DNA of 64,000 nt from Glossina fuscipes (GCF_014805625.2 NW_023998431.1:3690747-3754746); one strand, 5' to 3'; positions 50,294 through 63,471 are shown, numbered from the stretch's first letter. The notes: generated by a model not told the origin, from the letters alone. Numbers and translations are program-made.

Positions 50294-51766
50294 CAAAAAA
50301 TTCCATACACTTACGTTTGTTGTTTCAATTGGTAATTGATGTGTGTTGTTATACATTTTGTTTTACACATGTATGTGAACCATTGCTTTCTCTTAAATGC
50401 TTTCACTCGTCTCATCCACGTTTATATCATATTGGTTTTTCTTTGAAAATATTTTGTTTATTTTTTCTCACCTAATTCTTTTAATTATTTCCGGACATTC
50501 AATAATTCAATTTGGCCCTTTTCTTTCCGTCATTCGCTTTGGTTTGCCGCAATCGATTCCAATTTTCTTAATTTCGCGTTTTGTTGGATGATGTATCGAA
50601 CAACATCAAAAATAACTTTTATTTGTTTTTCCTACAACTGCTTATCTCTATCTGCTATTTCAAAATGACTCAATTACTTACACCTCATGCTTTTCAATAC
50701 TTTCTCTTTTTTAATTGTTACGGGGCTGGTTTTGTGTTTTTTCTTTTTTCTTTCTTTCTTTTGTCACTGATTGCTATCATTTATTCATTTATCTTTTATG
50801 ATCCCTGTATCTTCCATTTCTTTCCTTTCCGTGTACATTACATTCTGTAAATTTTACGCCTCTCAATATTTGATTGGCAAAAACTTTTTTTAAATCATTC
50901 TCAACTGACTTGTATTTTACTTAATCTCACTCTTTTCATTAACACGCTACTGATCTCATTCCTTATTTTATTCCGCTCATACTCATCCTCGCTCCCAACA
51001 TTCATTTTATTTCCCTTGTTGCTTGTTCTCTTCAAAAAAATATTTCGATCTTTTCGTCATTTTCCTCCGCAACTTAACTTTTTATTTTCTTATATGCTTT
51101 ATTCTGTGGACTTATTCTCTTATCTACTTTGATTTTAAAAACCCACTTTTTTTCTCTCTTTGGTTGCAAAATTTGCAAATATCTTCTTTTCCTTTGATCC
51201 GACACTTCTTATCCTCCTACATTCTGTTTCTCTTTCACTTTCTCTGCATTGTTCTGTTTTTTAACGCTTACGCTTTACATGAATTTTGTGTTTCTTCTTT
51301 CTCTTTATTCTGTCTTTGTCTTTCGGTTTTTCTTATTTCCGTTTCTGATTGCATTTTTGTGCCATCTTTTTGAGTCAAAACGTTCTTTCTATCTCTCTTA
51401 CTCTTTTGCTTCTCTTTCTCTTTCTCTTTTGTTTTTTTTTTTTTTTTTGAATTCGCCTTTATGTCATCCCTATTCTCTCGCTATTGTTTATTCCTATGTT
51501 CTTAAATACTTGTTCTGCTTTACTTTAATCGAATTTTTTTCGCTAAACTTCGATATCGTCCCAAACCATTTGAGTTTTTCTTGCTTACCCGTTCTTCTTC
51601 TTCGCTCTACTGCCCCTCTTCTTGTAAACTATACTTTTAAAATTTTTACACATTTGACGGTTTCTTTCGGGAAATCGGCCTCGTATTATTATTTCATTTT
51701 TTTTTTTTAACCTTCTCCCGTCTTTTATCCTCTTAAACTCTGGTCCTCTCTTATTTGAAAATGTTA

Positions 51767-51771
<5 letters not shown>

Positions 51772-51797
<26 letters not shown>

Positions 51798-51871
51798 CCA
51801 TATACCATATATATATACCATATATATATGTATATATACGTATATATACGTATATATATATATACGTATAT
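51772..51871. repeat. TA array with TACCATA and TACGTATA units
   Basis: About 100 bp of TA repeats with interspersed TACCATATA and TACGTATA motifs, mostly self-complementary. Confidence 0.95.
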
Positions 51872-51944
51872 ATTTCATGTTTAAAAAATGACAAAAACAA
51901 CAAAACAAAAAATCCTTTGCAATATAATAATAAAGAACCCTCAG

Positions 51945-53171
51945 GACGTCCTTTATTTCCGCAATGGTCACATCATGTGTATCCACAATTTTTACCCGGT
52001 TCACATCATCATAATCATGTGTCAACAGCAAATATGCAACAACAACAACAACAGCAATCATCAACAGCAACAATAACAACACAGCAACATGCCACTCAAC
52101 AACATCAGCAGCAACAATTTTATTACCAACAGCATCAACAACAGCAGCAAATGTCATCGCCGCCACATCAACAAACGACTTATTTGCAACATAAGCACCA
52201 TCACATCACTGCCGCACATCATCATTCCCAAGCACAGCAACAGCAGCAACAACAACAGCAGCAGCAATACTATCAGCAACACAATCACAATATGATAAAC
52301 AACTCAAGTTATGCGGGTAATGTATCGCCACCCCTAGCCAATCAATCGACAAGCCCTTCGACCTCGTCTTCAGCTACGTCACAGCCCGCTTCAAGTTCTT
52401 CGCTATCGAGTTTGGCATCACAGCCGCACCATCATCATACGCAACATAGACATATAGGGCAAAAACACCATCACTATCATTTACATGCACAGCAGCAACA
52501 GCAACAACAACACCAGCCACCACAACATAACACAGCTTCAACAGCAACGTCAAATACAGTTGGTACTGGCCACTACAACAATATGATAAATGGTGGCGGA
52601 AGCAACAATCAAGTGTTAAATGGAAAAATTTCAAGTAACGGAACGCAACAGCAACACAATTACAACGCACACGATATAAATGGCAGTAACATTACATATC
52701 ATCATCACCATCAACAGCAACAGCAGCATCAGCAACAACAACAACATCAACAGCAATCCTATATAAGATCTTCAACAATGATTATGAACGGCGTTGGAAG
52801 TAGTGGTGGTGGCATTGGTGTAGGTGTTGGCGGTAATTCTCATCAAAATAGTCTTGTGGACTATCATATACAACACGGCCTGCTAAATGGTGTTGGTAAT
52901 GTTCACCACAACAATAATAACAACAACAGCAACAATATTAATATTAATAACGATAGTAATAACACTATGGCAACGTTTAATAACAACAATCGCAATATAC
53001 GTAACGGTCATATATTAAATACAACAGCAGTAGGTGATAATGGTATTGGTGGAGGTGGCAGCGGTGATGGTGGAGGAGGTGGTATGAATGTTGTTGCTCC
53101 TACGTCATGTAAAACTAATAATGGCCTCAACAATAACTATCGCTATAATGGACGCACCTCAACCGGAACAG
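51945..53171 (+). CDS. rg: Neurobeachin exon 19: large Gln/His/Asn-rich in-frame exon
   Basis: Begins GRPLFPQWSHHVYPQFLPG, then low-complexity Q, H and N runs, a Ser/Thr/Pro patch, Gly-rich stretches and ends NNYRYNGRTSTGT before donor GTACTG. 1227 bp, a multiple of 3, with phase 1 at both ends. No stop occurs in 409 codons, whereas other frames have many. The start is uncertain: the acceptor could be the CAG at 51942-51944 or the AAG at 51933-51935 (adds EPS), and both keep phase; neither has a clear pyrimidine tract. Upstream open frame is AT microsatellite and is not accepted as coding. The composition resembles prion-like, condensate-forming segments (inference). Confidence 0.8.
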
Positions 53172-53217
53172 GTACTGCTAGTGTGTATGACTGTATGAGC
53201 TCCTGTATTAGTTTGAG

Positions 53218-53258
53218 AGTCTCTATGTATGTATGTATGTATGTATGTATGTATGTAT
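53218..53258. repeat. (GTAT)n microsatellite after exon 19
   Basis: About ten tetramer units starting some 45 bp past the exon 19 donor; the open frame runs through it as Met-Tyr-Val-Cys repeats and stops. Confidence 0.97.
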
Positions 53259-53717
53259 GAATGTGGGCGCGCGCGTATGCATATGAGTGTATGTACGTAC
53301 GTATGGGCGTGTGGATGGATGTATGCGAGCCAATATGAGTGAGTGCGTTTTGATGCGCGCTAGTATTTGTATGTGTGCGTGAATGTATTGCCCCTTTTGT
53401 TTATTAAATACAACACAATATAATTAGTTGCGTGTATTGCTTTTAAATTGATTTTCTTTGTGTTCTCTACTTTCGCCTTAGAAAAGCTTTTTTAAGTGTA
53501 CGATTTCTTAGCCCTTGTTTAACGTTCATTGATCGTTACGATTGTTAATTGTTAAACCCTTTTTGTTCTATTCTTTTTTGTTTTGTTTTCTATTCATTGT
53601 TTTATTGTGGAGAATAATTACCAGCTACCTTCTTTTGTCCATCTTTACGAAAATCTCTTCATTTGCCGTTTGTGTCGATGATACTTTTACGTTGAGCACA
53701 TTTCGTTTCCTTTTCTC

Positions 53718-53820
53718 TCTCTTTCTATGCCTCTCTTTCTTTCTTTCTCTCTCTCTCTCTCTCTCTCCCTCTCTCTCTTTCTTACTCTCTCTTTCTTCCT
53801 TTCTTTCTTTCTTTCTTTAT
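53718..53820. repeat. CT-rich microsatellite
   Basis: Runs of CTTT and CT; both strands are open over it for compositional reasons. Confidence 0.95.
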
Positions 53821-55414
53821 CTTTCTCTTTCTCTTTACCTCTTTCGCTATATATCTCTATCTCTATCTGATTTGACCAGCCATCTGCTTTATGCACTAAT
53901 CGCACTGTATTGTTCCGTAATCGGCATGTTAAGCATTTATAAGAAAGAAATATTAAAGCAACGTAAGAAATCTTTTTAAATTGTCATGATTATTATTAAA
54001 ATTATAAATACGAAAATGCATACATGAAATGAAATCCTGAAAGATGAGCCGTAAGTCAAAAGTTGTTATATCCTTTCACCCAAGCTCAGTCATCAGCAGC
54101 AGCTTCTAGAGCAATAATTTGATATAACAAAATACTTGTAGCCGTGAAACTAAACTTATCTCGGTTTTCTATGAAACAAGAATTTTAGAACGATAATGTA
54201 AGCTTATGTCCGCGATGTTTATATTTTCAATTAGCAATTCGAATATTAAAGGATCAAATCACTGTAACAGCCCAGAAAAAAAAAACCATATCCATGACAA
54301 TTTTTTTTCCATATGTCGCAGAGCGAATTACTCGTACGAAAAGATAATGTATGAAAACATAATATACAGAGAAAATGAGAAGATAATTTACAATACGATA
54401 GACGAGTTGATAGAAACACTGAATTTTTCCAAAGCGGACTCATTATATTCAACCGGCGTTTCGGTTCTCTGGACGGAGCTACGTGCGATCTTTTTGTACC
54501 TCACCCAGGTCCACTGTTGCCTTACTCAATGATGTTAGATTACAACAACAACAAATTATGACAAATCGACACAACACATAATACTTTTAATTTCAAGCGA
54601 ACAGGTTATATCCTTCTATAGCAGACTAACGTTTACCATTTAAATAACAATATTGATTTCTTTTCACATATTCTTAAGAAAAAAAATTAATTTTCTGGGA
54701 TAGTTATAGCGACATGCACAGCATTAATCCACAAGATCGAAGGCCTTTAAAAAAAAAAAAAGTGAAACATTCCAAAAGAGAAAGATTTTGTAATTTCTTA
54801 TGGATTCCAACACTCGAAGCTATTGTTCCCTACGTTAGCCCTTAAATGCATAATATTGCCAATTGTCTACAGTCAAGTTTCATAAAATCTTCAAGTTAAT
54901 CTCTCAAAAAAATTTAAATAAAAAAAATTTAAAATAAAATTAGCAACAATATGCATTTGAGGGTTAAAAAGAAAAAAACACTATCACATCGCTACGTATT
55001 TAAGGGTTAAAATTTAAACCACAAATGGTTCTGCGGGAGGAACTTTTTGAAAATACAATAGACCCTCTACAAGGTCTTATGTCAATTTGACATTGGTTGC
55101 GTCCGTTACATGAAACCTGAAATTCCTAGCTGAGATTCAATATTATTAGTCAATTTCATGTATGAAAGTCTAACGATAAAGAACGAAAGCTCTTCGACGC
55201 TTTAAAACGAATTCCATTCTTTACCGGAACGGTCAACCAATGCATAACTCACCTAAGGATGTGTTCTCTTATCATTTAAATAGAAGTTCGTATTGATTTT
55301 CTGTAAGCATCAAATCTCACCTGCCATCAAAGCAAATAATTTTATGCTATATTTGTGAGTCAGTCAAATAAATTCTGAAATCAAATTTAGAATCGATTTA
55401 ATCATACTTTTCCG

Positions 55415-55615
55415 TTTCTGTTTACTGTCCATATATTTTTGTTTTCAACTTACACGTCGAATTTTTTAAAGTATTTTGATGAAATTGGGTATATAACTAA
55501 CTGACTGTTGCATATAGTAATATTTATTGGCCCAAGAACGAGCCCTATTGAAAATTGATTGAATGCACCAATCTCTATGACCATTTCTCATATAATGGAA
55601 ACTTTTTACCAATTT
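55415..55615 (-). repeat. Dispersed GACGGACA-type repeat, copy 9 (inverted)
   Basis: On the minus strand: TATGAGAAATGGTCATAGAG, ATTTTCAATAGGGCTCGTT, CCAATTTCATCAAAATAC and TATGGACAGTAAACAG, the block order of copies 1 and 2 with a weaker GGACAG core. Confidence 0.6.
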
Positions 55616-57015
55616 TTAAATTTTTCGATAAATATCAGTAAAAAGCAATATTCTAATATAATTCAATGCATGTAGAAGGATGGGTAGAAAGGGGAAAACT
55701 TTTTTAAACTGCCTATCCGATAAAAAATTAATCTTTATAGTGGCAATAAAGTGAAACGCAATTATCTAAATTAAGGAAAACTTAAAGGAAACTGTAATCT
55801 ACTTTTATGCGTAAAATATTAAGGTGTTTGCTTGTCTATTTTTAGGCATTTCTTAAAAGTTTTAACCATGAAATGTATTGTAACTGATAATAACGAATGA
55901 TGCGCAATTTTTTGCGGGATTGTTCATAGTTGAAGTAATCTGAACTTTTAATGAAATTTACGCTCATTCTCTAATGGTATTTAGAAAAAATTAAATTCAA
56001 ATGTTTACATAAAGTTATTTTCAGGTAATTATGTATTTCTATAAGATGCAATCTTATCGGCACTTAGGCAGCTAGGGTGCTCTAAATTTAATTTAGACTT
56101 GATATTTTTTAGAGCTTCTTGCCCCAATTTGAATGTTCGCTAACAATACTTATGAAGAGTTATGCTCTAACTTTGAGATATATTAATTTCAAGCTAAGGT
56201 AAAGCGTTTCTACAAAAATTTTCAAATATATAGATGAAAAATTACAAAAAAAAAAAAGGAAAATTTATCTTTGACAAATAATTTTTAACTCTAAACATAA
56301 ACGGGATTTTATTAAATAATGATTTCTAATAATTTCTTCTTTTTACCCATTGTCTCTACGTTGCGCTAATTATAATAAGTAAAATAACTCGCAAATGTGT
56401 ATTTGTAGACATATATCTGCCTAAGTCTACAAAAGGGTCTCGTTTTTTGTGCTCATACATATGCATTATCATTAAACGCTAACAGACGGATAGAGTATAC
56501 TTTTATACAAACGCACCCACACGGCAATTACAAAAGACAAAAGTAGGAGAAAAAAATGATGATAATATTATGCAAACTACAGTATGTGTCATAAATACTC
56601 AGTGTTGTTTTCAGATTCGTTTCAACATATTCATATATACGTATATATGTGTGTAAGCAAATATGAATGTTACACAAGGTTATATACAATAATTTTATTC
56701 GCAAGTAGATTAAGTCACAAAAAAAATTTACATATAACACAAACAAAAATGTTCATAGGACTGCAATAATAAATTATTATATACAAATATGTATATACAT
56801 ATATATATACATATATATATATATGCATGTATATAGAAATAAATGAAAATTATGAGAAAAATTCTACAATGCATAAATTATAGTTTCTTTTTATTATCAT
56901 TTAATTTATACGTTAATGTTACAATAACTAAACTTTATATAGAAAAAAAATTATTATGTAAATAATAATTGAATTTAATTTTTAAAAAGTACATTTCATT
57001 TGTATTATTTTTTAC

Positions 57016-57059
<44 letters not shown>

Positions 57060-58674
57060 TTATATATACTTACATATATAAATATCAATATTTATTTGCG
57101 TTTATCTTACAGTTTCTTTTAGCTTTTTATCAATAATAAATAAATATGTTTTACACCCACCATCGCCAAGGAAGAGAGCATTTTAACTTTGTCCCTACCC
57201 TTGTTGAACATCAAGAAACCTTCTTATCCATCCGTTTATTTAGTTTTGAAAGTCTTACAGGCGAAAAAATTGCTGGACGAGAAGTTTATGGCTTAAGCTC
57301 ATAAGTCCACATATCAATCTAAGCTAAATATTATACAAACCGAAACAATAGAAAATAAATGCAAAAAACTGATGCAATTGGGACGAGGAGCGGACCCAGT
57401 AAGTCAATCCAAAAGACATGATATCGTGAGTTTTCATCATAACGAAATTTGACTTGATATAGCAAAACTCATCATTAGCAACCCTAACCAAGACAGCGGT
57501 AATCCTCCTCGCTGTTCTCAGCAGACATCACTCTTTCTGCTTAACACTGCTTGCAATAAATGACTTATCGTCCGCTCGTGGGCAGGAGGATAACAAAAAA
57601 ATGGGTCATTTAGGTAGGTAGCTAATGGGCCCAAAAGATCAGTTTTCATTTCTCCATGAAGCCCACAGTCTATCATAGAGATAAGAGCAATAAGGCTTAT
57701 CGCTAGATGGTAGCTGGAAACAAGTAACTCGTGTGATTTCTTTGTAAAATCTACGTTCATTTCTACGAAGAAATCAACAGAAACCTATTCGCACTCATAA
57801 TAAGAACGTAACGTACGGAATGAATAATGCAATTCTACGCGAAAGTGTTAGCAATAATATGAAATTAATGAACAACGTGTCTCTGATACTCGCAATTTAT
57901 GTTGCGCAAATCTTTAGACCTGCTTGCATGCAAGACCGCATCAATTTCACTGCTAAAAGGATATGTGTGTCTATGTATCAAGAAAGAAGACGACTTTTAT
58001 TGCAAGCTTTACGAGGAAGATGAGTGCGTCTGCAAATATTCACTTTTTATCGAGGATATAGTGTGACAATAATGGTTCTCCTAGCGAACTGCATAAAATC
58101 ATAATAAACAAATGGCGATGTTATGCAGGGCAAAGCATTTTGTGCCACAAGAATAACAAAGATTGCGCAACATCCCGAGCAGGTGATGACAACATGAAGT
58201 TACTGATAGCAAACTTTAGTGAGGGTCGCTCTCGATCTAAAACGTTATATAATCTTTATTAGATATGGAAAAGAGACTTAACAACATCACTGCTTATCAG
58301 ATTTGCCCAATTGTTAGACTTAAAAATGATCCCAATCCGATAAGCAGCTTTCGCTAACAGTTAACAATATAATTTTGAATGTTTTGTTCTCTTTTAAATC
58401 GCAGATTGGTGGGTGTAGTCCGGTTCGCCTTAGGGTCGAATATAATTTTCTTAATTGTTTTTAATATTAAGTAGAGCATCCAGAAATTTACTTACAAATT
58501 GCTACATTTTTGCAAAACAAATTAATTTAAAAATTTTTTATAATATTTCTTTTCATTCTTGTCTTTCTATCAACCATTCTCTGCTGGATGTTCGCTATTC
58601 GTTTCTTTCTTTAAATTTTTGTTTTTTTTGTTATTGGTTTTGACAAATTCCTAAAATTGCTTCAAATTGCAAAG

Positions 58675-58784
58675 GCACTCGTACTATACAAGATGGCGAT
58701 TATGAAATCATAGTAGTAGATGAAAACAACCCGTCAGTGCTGGCAGATAATGATTCACACTCAAGCGGACCCCCTTCAATTAAG
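58675..58784 (+). CDS. rg: Neurobeachin exon 20
   Basis: Split Gly codon, then [18 protein letters not shown] and [18 protein letters not shown]. 110 bp, entered in phase 1 and left in phase 0. Acceptor TTGCAAAG, donor GTAAGT. It can join exon 19 or, in frame, exon 18. The non-repetitive sequence and exact phases make it a good exon although too short for ORF finding. Confidence 0.85.
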
Positions 58785-60139
58785 GTAAGTGTGTAAATCT
58801 TACTCGAATTTGTTCACTTTTTTTTACAAATGTACGAGTAGTATAAGTATTCAAGTGAATCCTATAGCAACCAAATACATTAAATGAATATAAATGGCTA
58901 TATATATATGCATATATAGCTAGCAACATTGCGATTGTTACTTAGAGAGAAAATTCATTATTATTATATATGTAAAGAATTCATTTTGATGACTTCATTA
59001 CGGCGCTGACAACGCCCTTAATCAAAAGACTTATCCACAAAAGAATTCTTGCTGTGAATTCAAATGAAGCATCCAACTATCCAGCATTGTTGGCCTACAT
59101 TAGCATTTTTTTTTTTTTTTTTTTTGAAATCTAAGAAAGCGTAGTTTGCCACTTATTTTTATTTTTTATAATTTTTTTTTCTTTTCGCTCAGTAAGAGTT
59201 TTGTAATTTCCTTTAAAAGAAACGGTAACCCTTGGAGTATTCATACTTGATTTTCTTATTGATTTTTATTTTCTCTGTTTTTAGAAATTATGGTTTATAA
59301 GCTTTATTATTATTCTATTTCTTCTTACCTAAAAATCCCGTTCCTCTGCTTTCTCTTAAGTACTCTAAAGGCTTGTAGCCTTTCAATTAACGCAATAAAT
59401 TATTACAGTTTCTCATCTAATTCAGTGGAACATAACTATCACTCCATACATTCTTTTGTGCCATGCAATTTTTTAGTTTATGCGAGACATTTGAAGGGAA
59501 GGTGCAAGCATACTGGCATGCCTTAATTTTACTTTTAAGAATTTTTCGAGAATGCAATAACAATCATAACAATATTAATAACAATAATAATATGAAAAAA
59601 ATGTTTTTTTTTTTTTTTTTTTGTTGTGAGAAAAATGAAGATGTTGTAACATATTATAAATTAAATATTATCTATATGTGTATACGAATGAAGTTATAGT
59701 GAGATAAAAGATAGAAATGTCTATAGTGCCGAATCTCGCATACGTGCCACTGAGCTTTTCGTATGCTACTCTCCAACCTCTGTTCTTTGATATTCATATC
59801 GCTAGTATTGTTAAGAAAAAATTTATCCACCAGGTCGCGGTGTCTGCCAAATTCATTTTAAAATTAACTCATTTTTAGGCAGATAATATAACTTCGTGTG
59901 AGGAATGTGCAAAATTGTTTTAAGAACTGTGTCTTGTTTGCCTTACGTCTAATAAGCATAAAATGTCAGAAAAGTAAGAGAAAGAAACGTAATTTAATCG
60001 CTGGTTACTTTATGTGGGCACGATTGAGATTTTCTATTTTTGCACGTAAAGATTAGACTGTTTCACAGAGTAAATGGGGAAAATTTTAGCTTTCTAACTT
60101 TTATAATTTGTGAGTACTGAGCAAAAACCCACAAATTTT

Positions 60140-60437
60140 TGTTCAGAAAAACGCAGTTGCGTTCCGTTTTTTGCTCCACTGCGGGCTTCTGCTCTGATCA
60201 ATTTGGCTCATTTTCAATACCGACCTGCAGTGTTTCTACTAAATTTGAAATCGATACCTTCATCTATGAGAATGCCAACAACAAACATCGCACGAACACA
60301 GAGACACACAAGCGCACAGACACACATACGGACAAATCGATTCCGAGGCTTTCTTTTGGGTGTTACGTACGTACATTATGCAAAAAAAAGAAAAACAAAA
60401 TAAATATGCCCCCATCTTACAGTGGTGGGTATTAAAA
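60140..60437 (+). repeat. Dispersed GACGGACA-type repeat, copy 10
   Basis: Matches copy 3: CAATTTGGCTCATTTTCAA, TGTTTCTACTAAATTTGAA, AACACAGAGACACACAAGCG, TACGGACAAATCGATTC, GCTTTCTTTTGGGTGTTAC and the end hairpin CCCATCTTACAGTGGTGGG, then TATTAAAA. Confidence 0.65.
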
Positions 60438-62394
60438 GAGAATTTCTTTTTGGCTTGGATGGAAAATTAACACAGTAACAATATTTCAGGAGGGAGGCTG
60501 AACGAAAATTTTTTCCCTTAAAATGATTAAGAAATTGGCAACACCGCAACCATTCTCTGGAGACCTCGATCTTGAGCTCAGACAACCCTGCAGCAAGCAA
60601 TGTAAATGGTCCAAGCTTGAGTTAAAACAAAAAATTCATTTAATCTACGTCTCTATACGTGAAAGTTTTTTAAGTAATTGATTTTTGTGTAGAGCATTTA
60701 CGTGTTTCTTTGGAGGATCTTATGCTATAAATGCTGAACTAAAAATTATTTGAGTTAACCCGCTTGCCGTTTTCAAAGATTGTGCTTCGAAAGAAACGTT
60801 TATAAAATTTCCAATGCCCGCACTTACTGCCATACAATTATTTTCGAAAAATCAAGCCTCTAGCATTGGAAATTTTATCACGCCCACAATCGTTACTTTA
60901 TGTCATGCTTAACGGTTTAGGCAATCATTTAAGCCAATAAAATACAAATTGTTTTTCGAAAAATTAACAGTGGTCTCGGCACCAATCCCCCAATTTAATC
61001 TAAGCAATGTTTCTAATATTTAGCTTGTGCTCCTAATCAGAATTAATTAATTAGCAAAATTCTAGGAAAGAATATAAAGATTTACTCTAACAATAGCACC
61101 GTAATTTTTATATTGTTTTATGTGCTATAAGTTGGTTGAAGATCAATTGCTTTCATTTTCGAAGCAATTCTTGCAGATGAACACGATCTTCTTTCACTCG
61201 CATTCTTCGCAATTTGAAATGAACTGCGAGCGGTATGCCTTGAACTAATGCAAGATATTTGATTCTAGCCTTAGTTATACATGCTCGGTATGTAAACATT
61301 TCCCACCACTTTTCATTAATTGCTAAACAACAACGTCGGTTTTTTGCCGAACATCTTGTCCAAAGTCCTTAAACATTTTTTCACGAAAAAGCATTCTTTT
61401 TGAAATGTGACAGAAAAACCAATTTTATGAGCACTCAGTACTTGAAGTAAATATACAAAACTGTTGATGCACCAAAGCTTTAGCTTGCCATCCATTAATG
61501 GGAAAAATTATATAGAATTGTTTTAGTAATTGACGATGCCTACGGCCATCTTAAATAAACTCCATTGGAAAATGTATAAACCTAATCTTTCTTATATACC
61601 AGAGCAGAAATTAATTAACATTACAGTAACGACGAGGCGATTATTGCTCGCTTCAGAAGCGATTTTTAGTCAATCGCGATGAATAGCATTGAGCCATTGA
61701 AATAACGATAATTTCTATTTCTTATGCTAAAAAAACAAAAAAATAAAAATATTGCACTCTAATCCAGTTTTTCTTCTCTCTGTGACAGGATTAAAAATAT
61801 CGTGCTAAAAAACAAACTCTTTACTTGAATACATAATGTATTTTAAATAGAGTTCAAATATCGAGATGCTCTATGGGGGTTTTTATATATATTATTATTA
61901 ATTATCGGCTTCTGTCTTATACCAAAATATAAAATATACTAAAAATCATATCTAATCATCATGTAAATGCTTGCCTTCCCGTGGGACCGTTATATGGGAA
62001 AAGGTCCAAAACCTGCACCTGCACCTGCACCGATATAATCCAAACTTGATAAAGTTAATTTCTTTTGAGTCAAGAATTTACTATTTTTTCCTACTTTTCG
62101 TGATAAAATATCTAGAATTAGATTTTGTTACAAAACGCACTGCTAATGAAGATTTGTGTATATGGTCTAAGCATACCACAGCACATTTTTAGCCAAACGC
62201 CTGTCTAGATCAATTTTGTTTATAAAACTCAAAAAACTCAACCGTTTATACTGTGTAAAGGCGAATTTTACGTGAGATGATCCAAATCGATTCAATTCGA
62301 TCCAAATCTTCCACATATTAATATCAATAATAGCAATCTTTTTTCATATAGGGAGAGACTTTCGTTTAAATAACGCGTCATATGAGGAGACAAG

Positions 62395-62460
62395 CGTTTA
62401 GTAGACAGACGGACAGGCAGCAACGTCTATGGAGAAAGTAGCCGTCACCGCAAGATTGAG
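62395..62460 (+). repeat. Fragment of the dispersed repeat
   Basis: Only the core TAGACAGACGGACAGGCAGC is clear; flanks are too diverged to align by eye. Confidence 0.4.
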
Positions 62461-63177
62461 TTAATATAAACAATAATTGTATGGACGATTCCACAATATA
62501 CAATTTTCTTCATTGCTTTTATGAATGAAAAATATCCGTGTTGTTGGATAAAATTTTGTTTCAGTAGAGTAAATATTAGCTGATAACTTTCAAAACTCGA
62601 TGTTCTTTATTAAGAAACAAACTCACTTCACCTAAATCTTGATAAATAAGTAGGCGACATAAAATGTTACAAAATTTAAAAAAATGTTTTCATCGCTAAT
62701 ATTAATGTAAAGTTTTATAGAAACATTAAACAGAACGGAAGTGCTTATATATTTATCAGTCCGCTGCCAATTGACAAAACACCAAATGGTCATCGTAGTG
62801 GCCACTCAAGATTAAGCTTATAAAAAATATAAAAAGGCTTTTTTCCCATTTGTCTGTAACATAGTGAACTTGCTATCGGCTTAACGGATGAGCGTTTTAT
62901 ATCCGAAAATATTCGAAATCAAGCGGGATTCGAAAGCCTATTAAAACAATGAAACATTTTCATTTTTCTCTAGATACTTACACGTTTGTGCATATATTTA
63001 AATATAAGTCATTTATTTATTTTAATTGTAATTATTTTAATATTTCCTTTCCATTTTATTTAATAAAATTTTGCATGTGTTTGTTATCTTTATACCCACA
63101 TGCATATGAAACTTAAACATAAATAAAAAAAAAAAAATACATGTATAACTAACTATATGTAAACAAAAAAACACCAG

Positions 63178-63471
63178 AGCCCGAAAGCGAAGAATAAAAA
63201 ACCAAAAAAAACTAATGCTACAATAACAACGACAAGAGTAACAGCAAGAGATCCAAATACAACTTCTACTGCAACCGCAACTACCTCAATAATAAATTTT
63301 AGTACAACAATAACGACAACAGCAAGAATAACAAGTATAACGGCATTGCCAAAAAGTAGCAATAATAACAATAATAATAATAAAAATAACAATAGCTTAA
63401 ATAAATTACAACAACAGCCACAGCCCCTAATGCCACCCAAATCAGTGATGATGTCACAAAAGTTAATGAAG
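63178..63471 (+). CDS. rg: Neurobeachin exon 21, probable Thr/Asn-rich exon
   Basis: Open in phase 0 for 98 codons: SPKAKNKKPKKTNAT, Thr-rich repeats, ITALPKSSNN, an Asn-rich run, then LQQQPQPLMPPKSVMMSQ and KLMK before GTAAAA. Phase 0 fits exon 20. The acceptor (ACACCAG) lacks a pyrimidine tract, but a branch-point-like CTAAC lies about 30 bp upstream. Being 294 bp, it could be skipped in frame. The long antisense open frame over the same bases (Leu/Val-rich) is its shadow. I do not know this segment from other neurobeachins, so confidence is moderate. Confidence 0.55.

Larger units (their letters stand above)
49152..51944. other. Intron after exon 18, pyrimidine-rich with microsatellites
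   Basis: 2.8 kb. Bases 49730-51770 are strikingly T/C-rich on this strand and give long spurious Phe/Leu/Ser open frames. Includes A runs (49930-49978), an (AAT)n run (50237-50293) and an AT-rich array (51772-51871) just before exon 19. Confidence 0.8.
53172..58674. other. Intron after exon 19
   Basis: 5.5 kb. Starts with ATGT and TG-rich repeats (53218-53395), then a CT-rich microsatellite (53718-53870), an inverted dispersed-repeat copy (55415-55615), TA runs (56790-56825, 57020-57070) and otherwise AT-rich DNA with short open frames only. Confidence 0.8.
58785..63177. other. Intron after exon 20
   Basis: 4.4 kb of AT-rich DNA with a dispersed-repeat copy (60140-60437), a core fragment (62395-62460), a GCACCT-type short tandem (CACCTGCACCTGCACC at 62014-62030) and homopolymer runs. 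No further exon recognised. Confidence 0.75.

Noticed and set aside
50014..50475. Plus-strand frame with a long Asn run
   Set aside because: The run is an (AAT)n microsatellite; flanking residues are Phe/Leu/Ser from pyrimidine-rich DNA and no acceptor/donor pair in phase was found.
51755..51944. Open frame extending exon 19 upstream
   Set aside because: It is the TA microsatellite translated as Ile/Tyr; phase-compatible acceptors lie downstream at 51935 and 51944.
53542..53979. 145-codon Ser/Leu/Phe-rich frame and its antisense
   Set aside because: Generated by CT microsatellites; both strands open.
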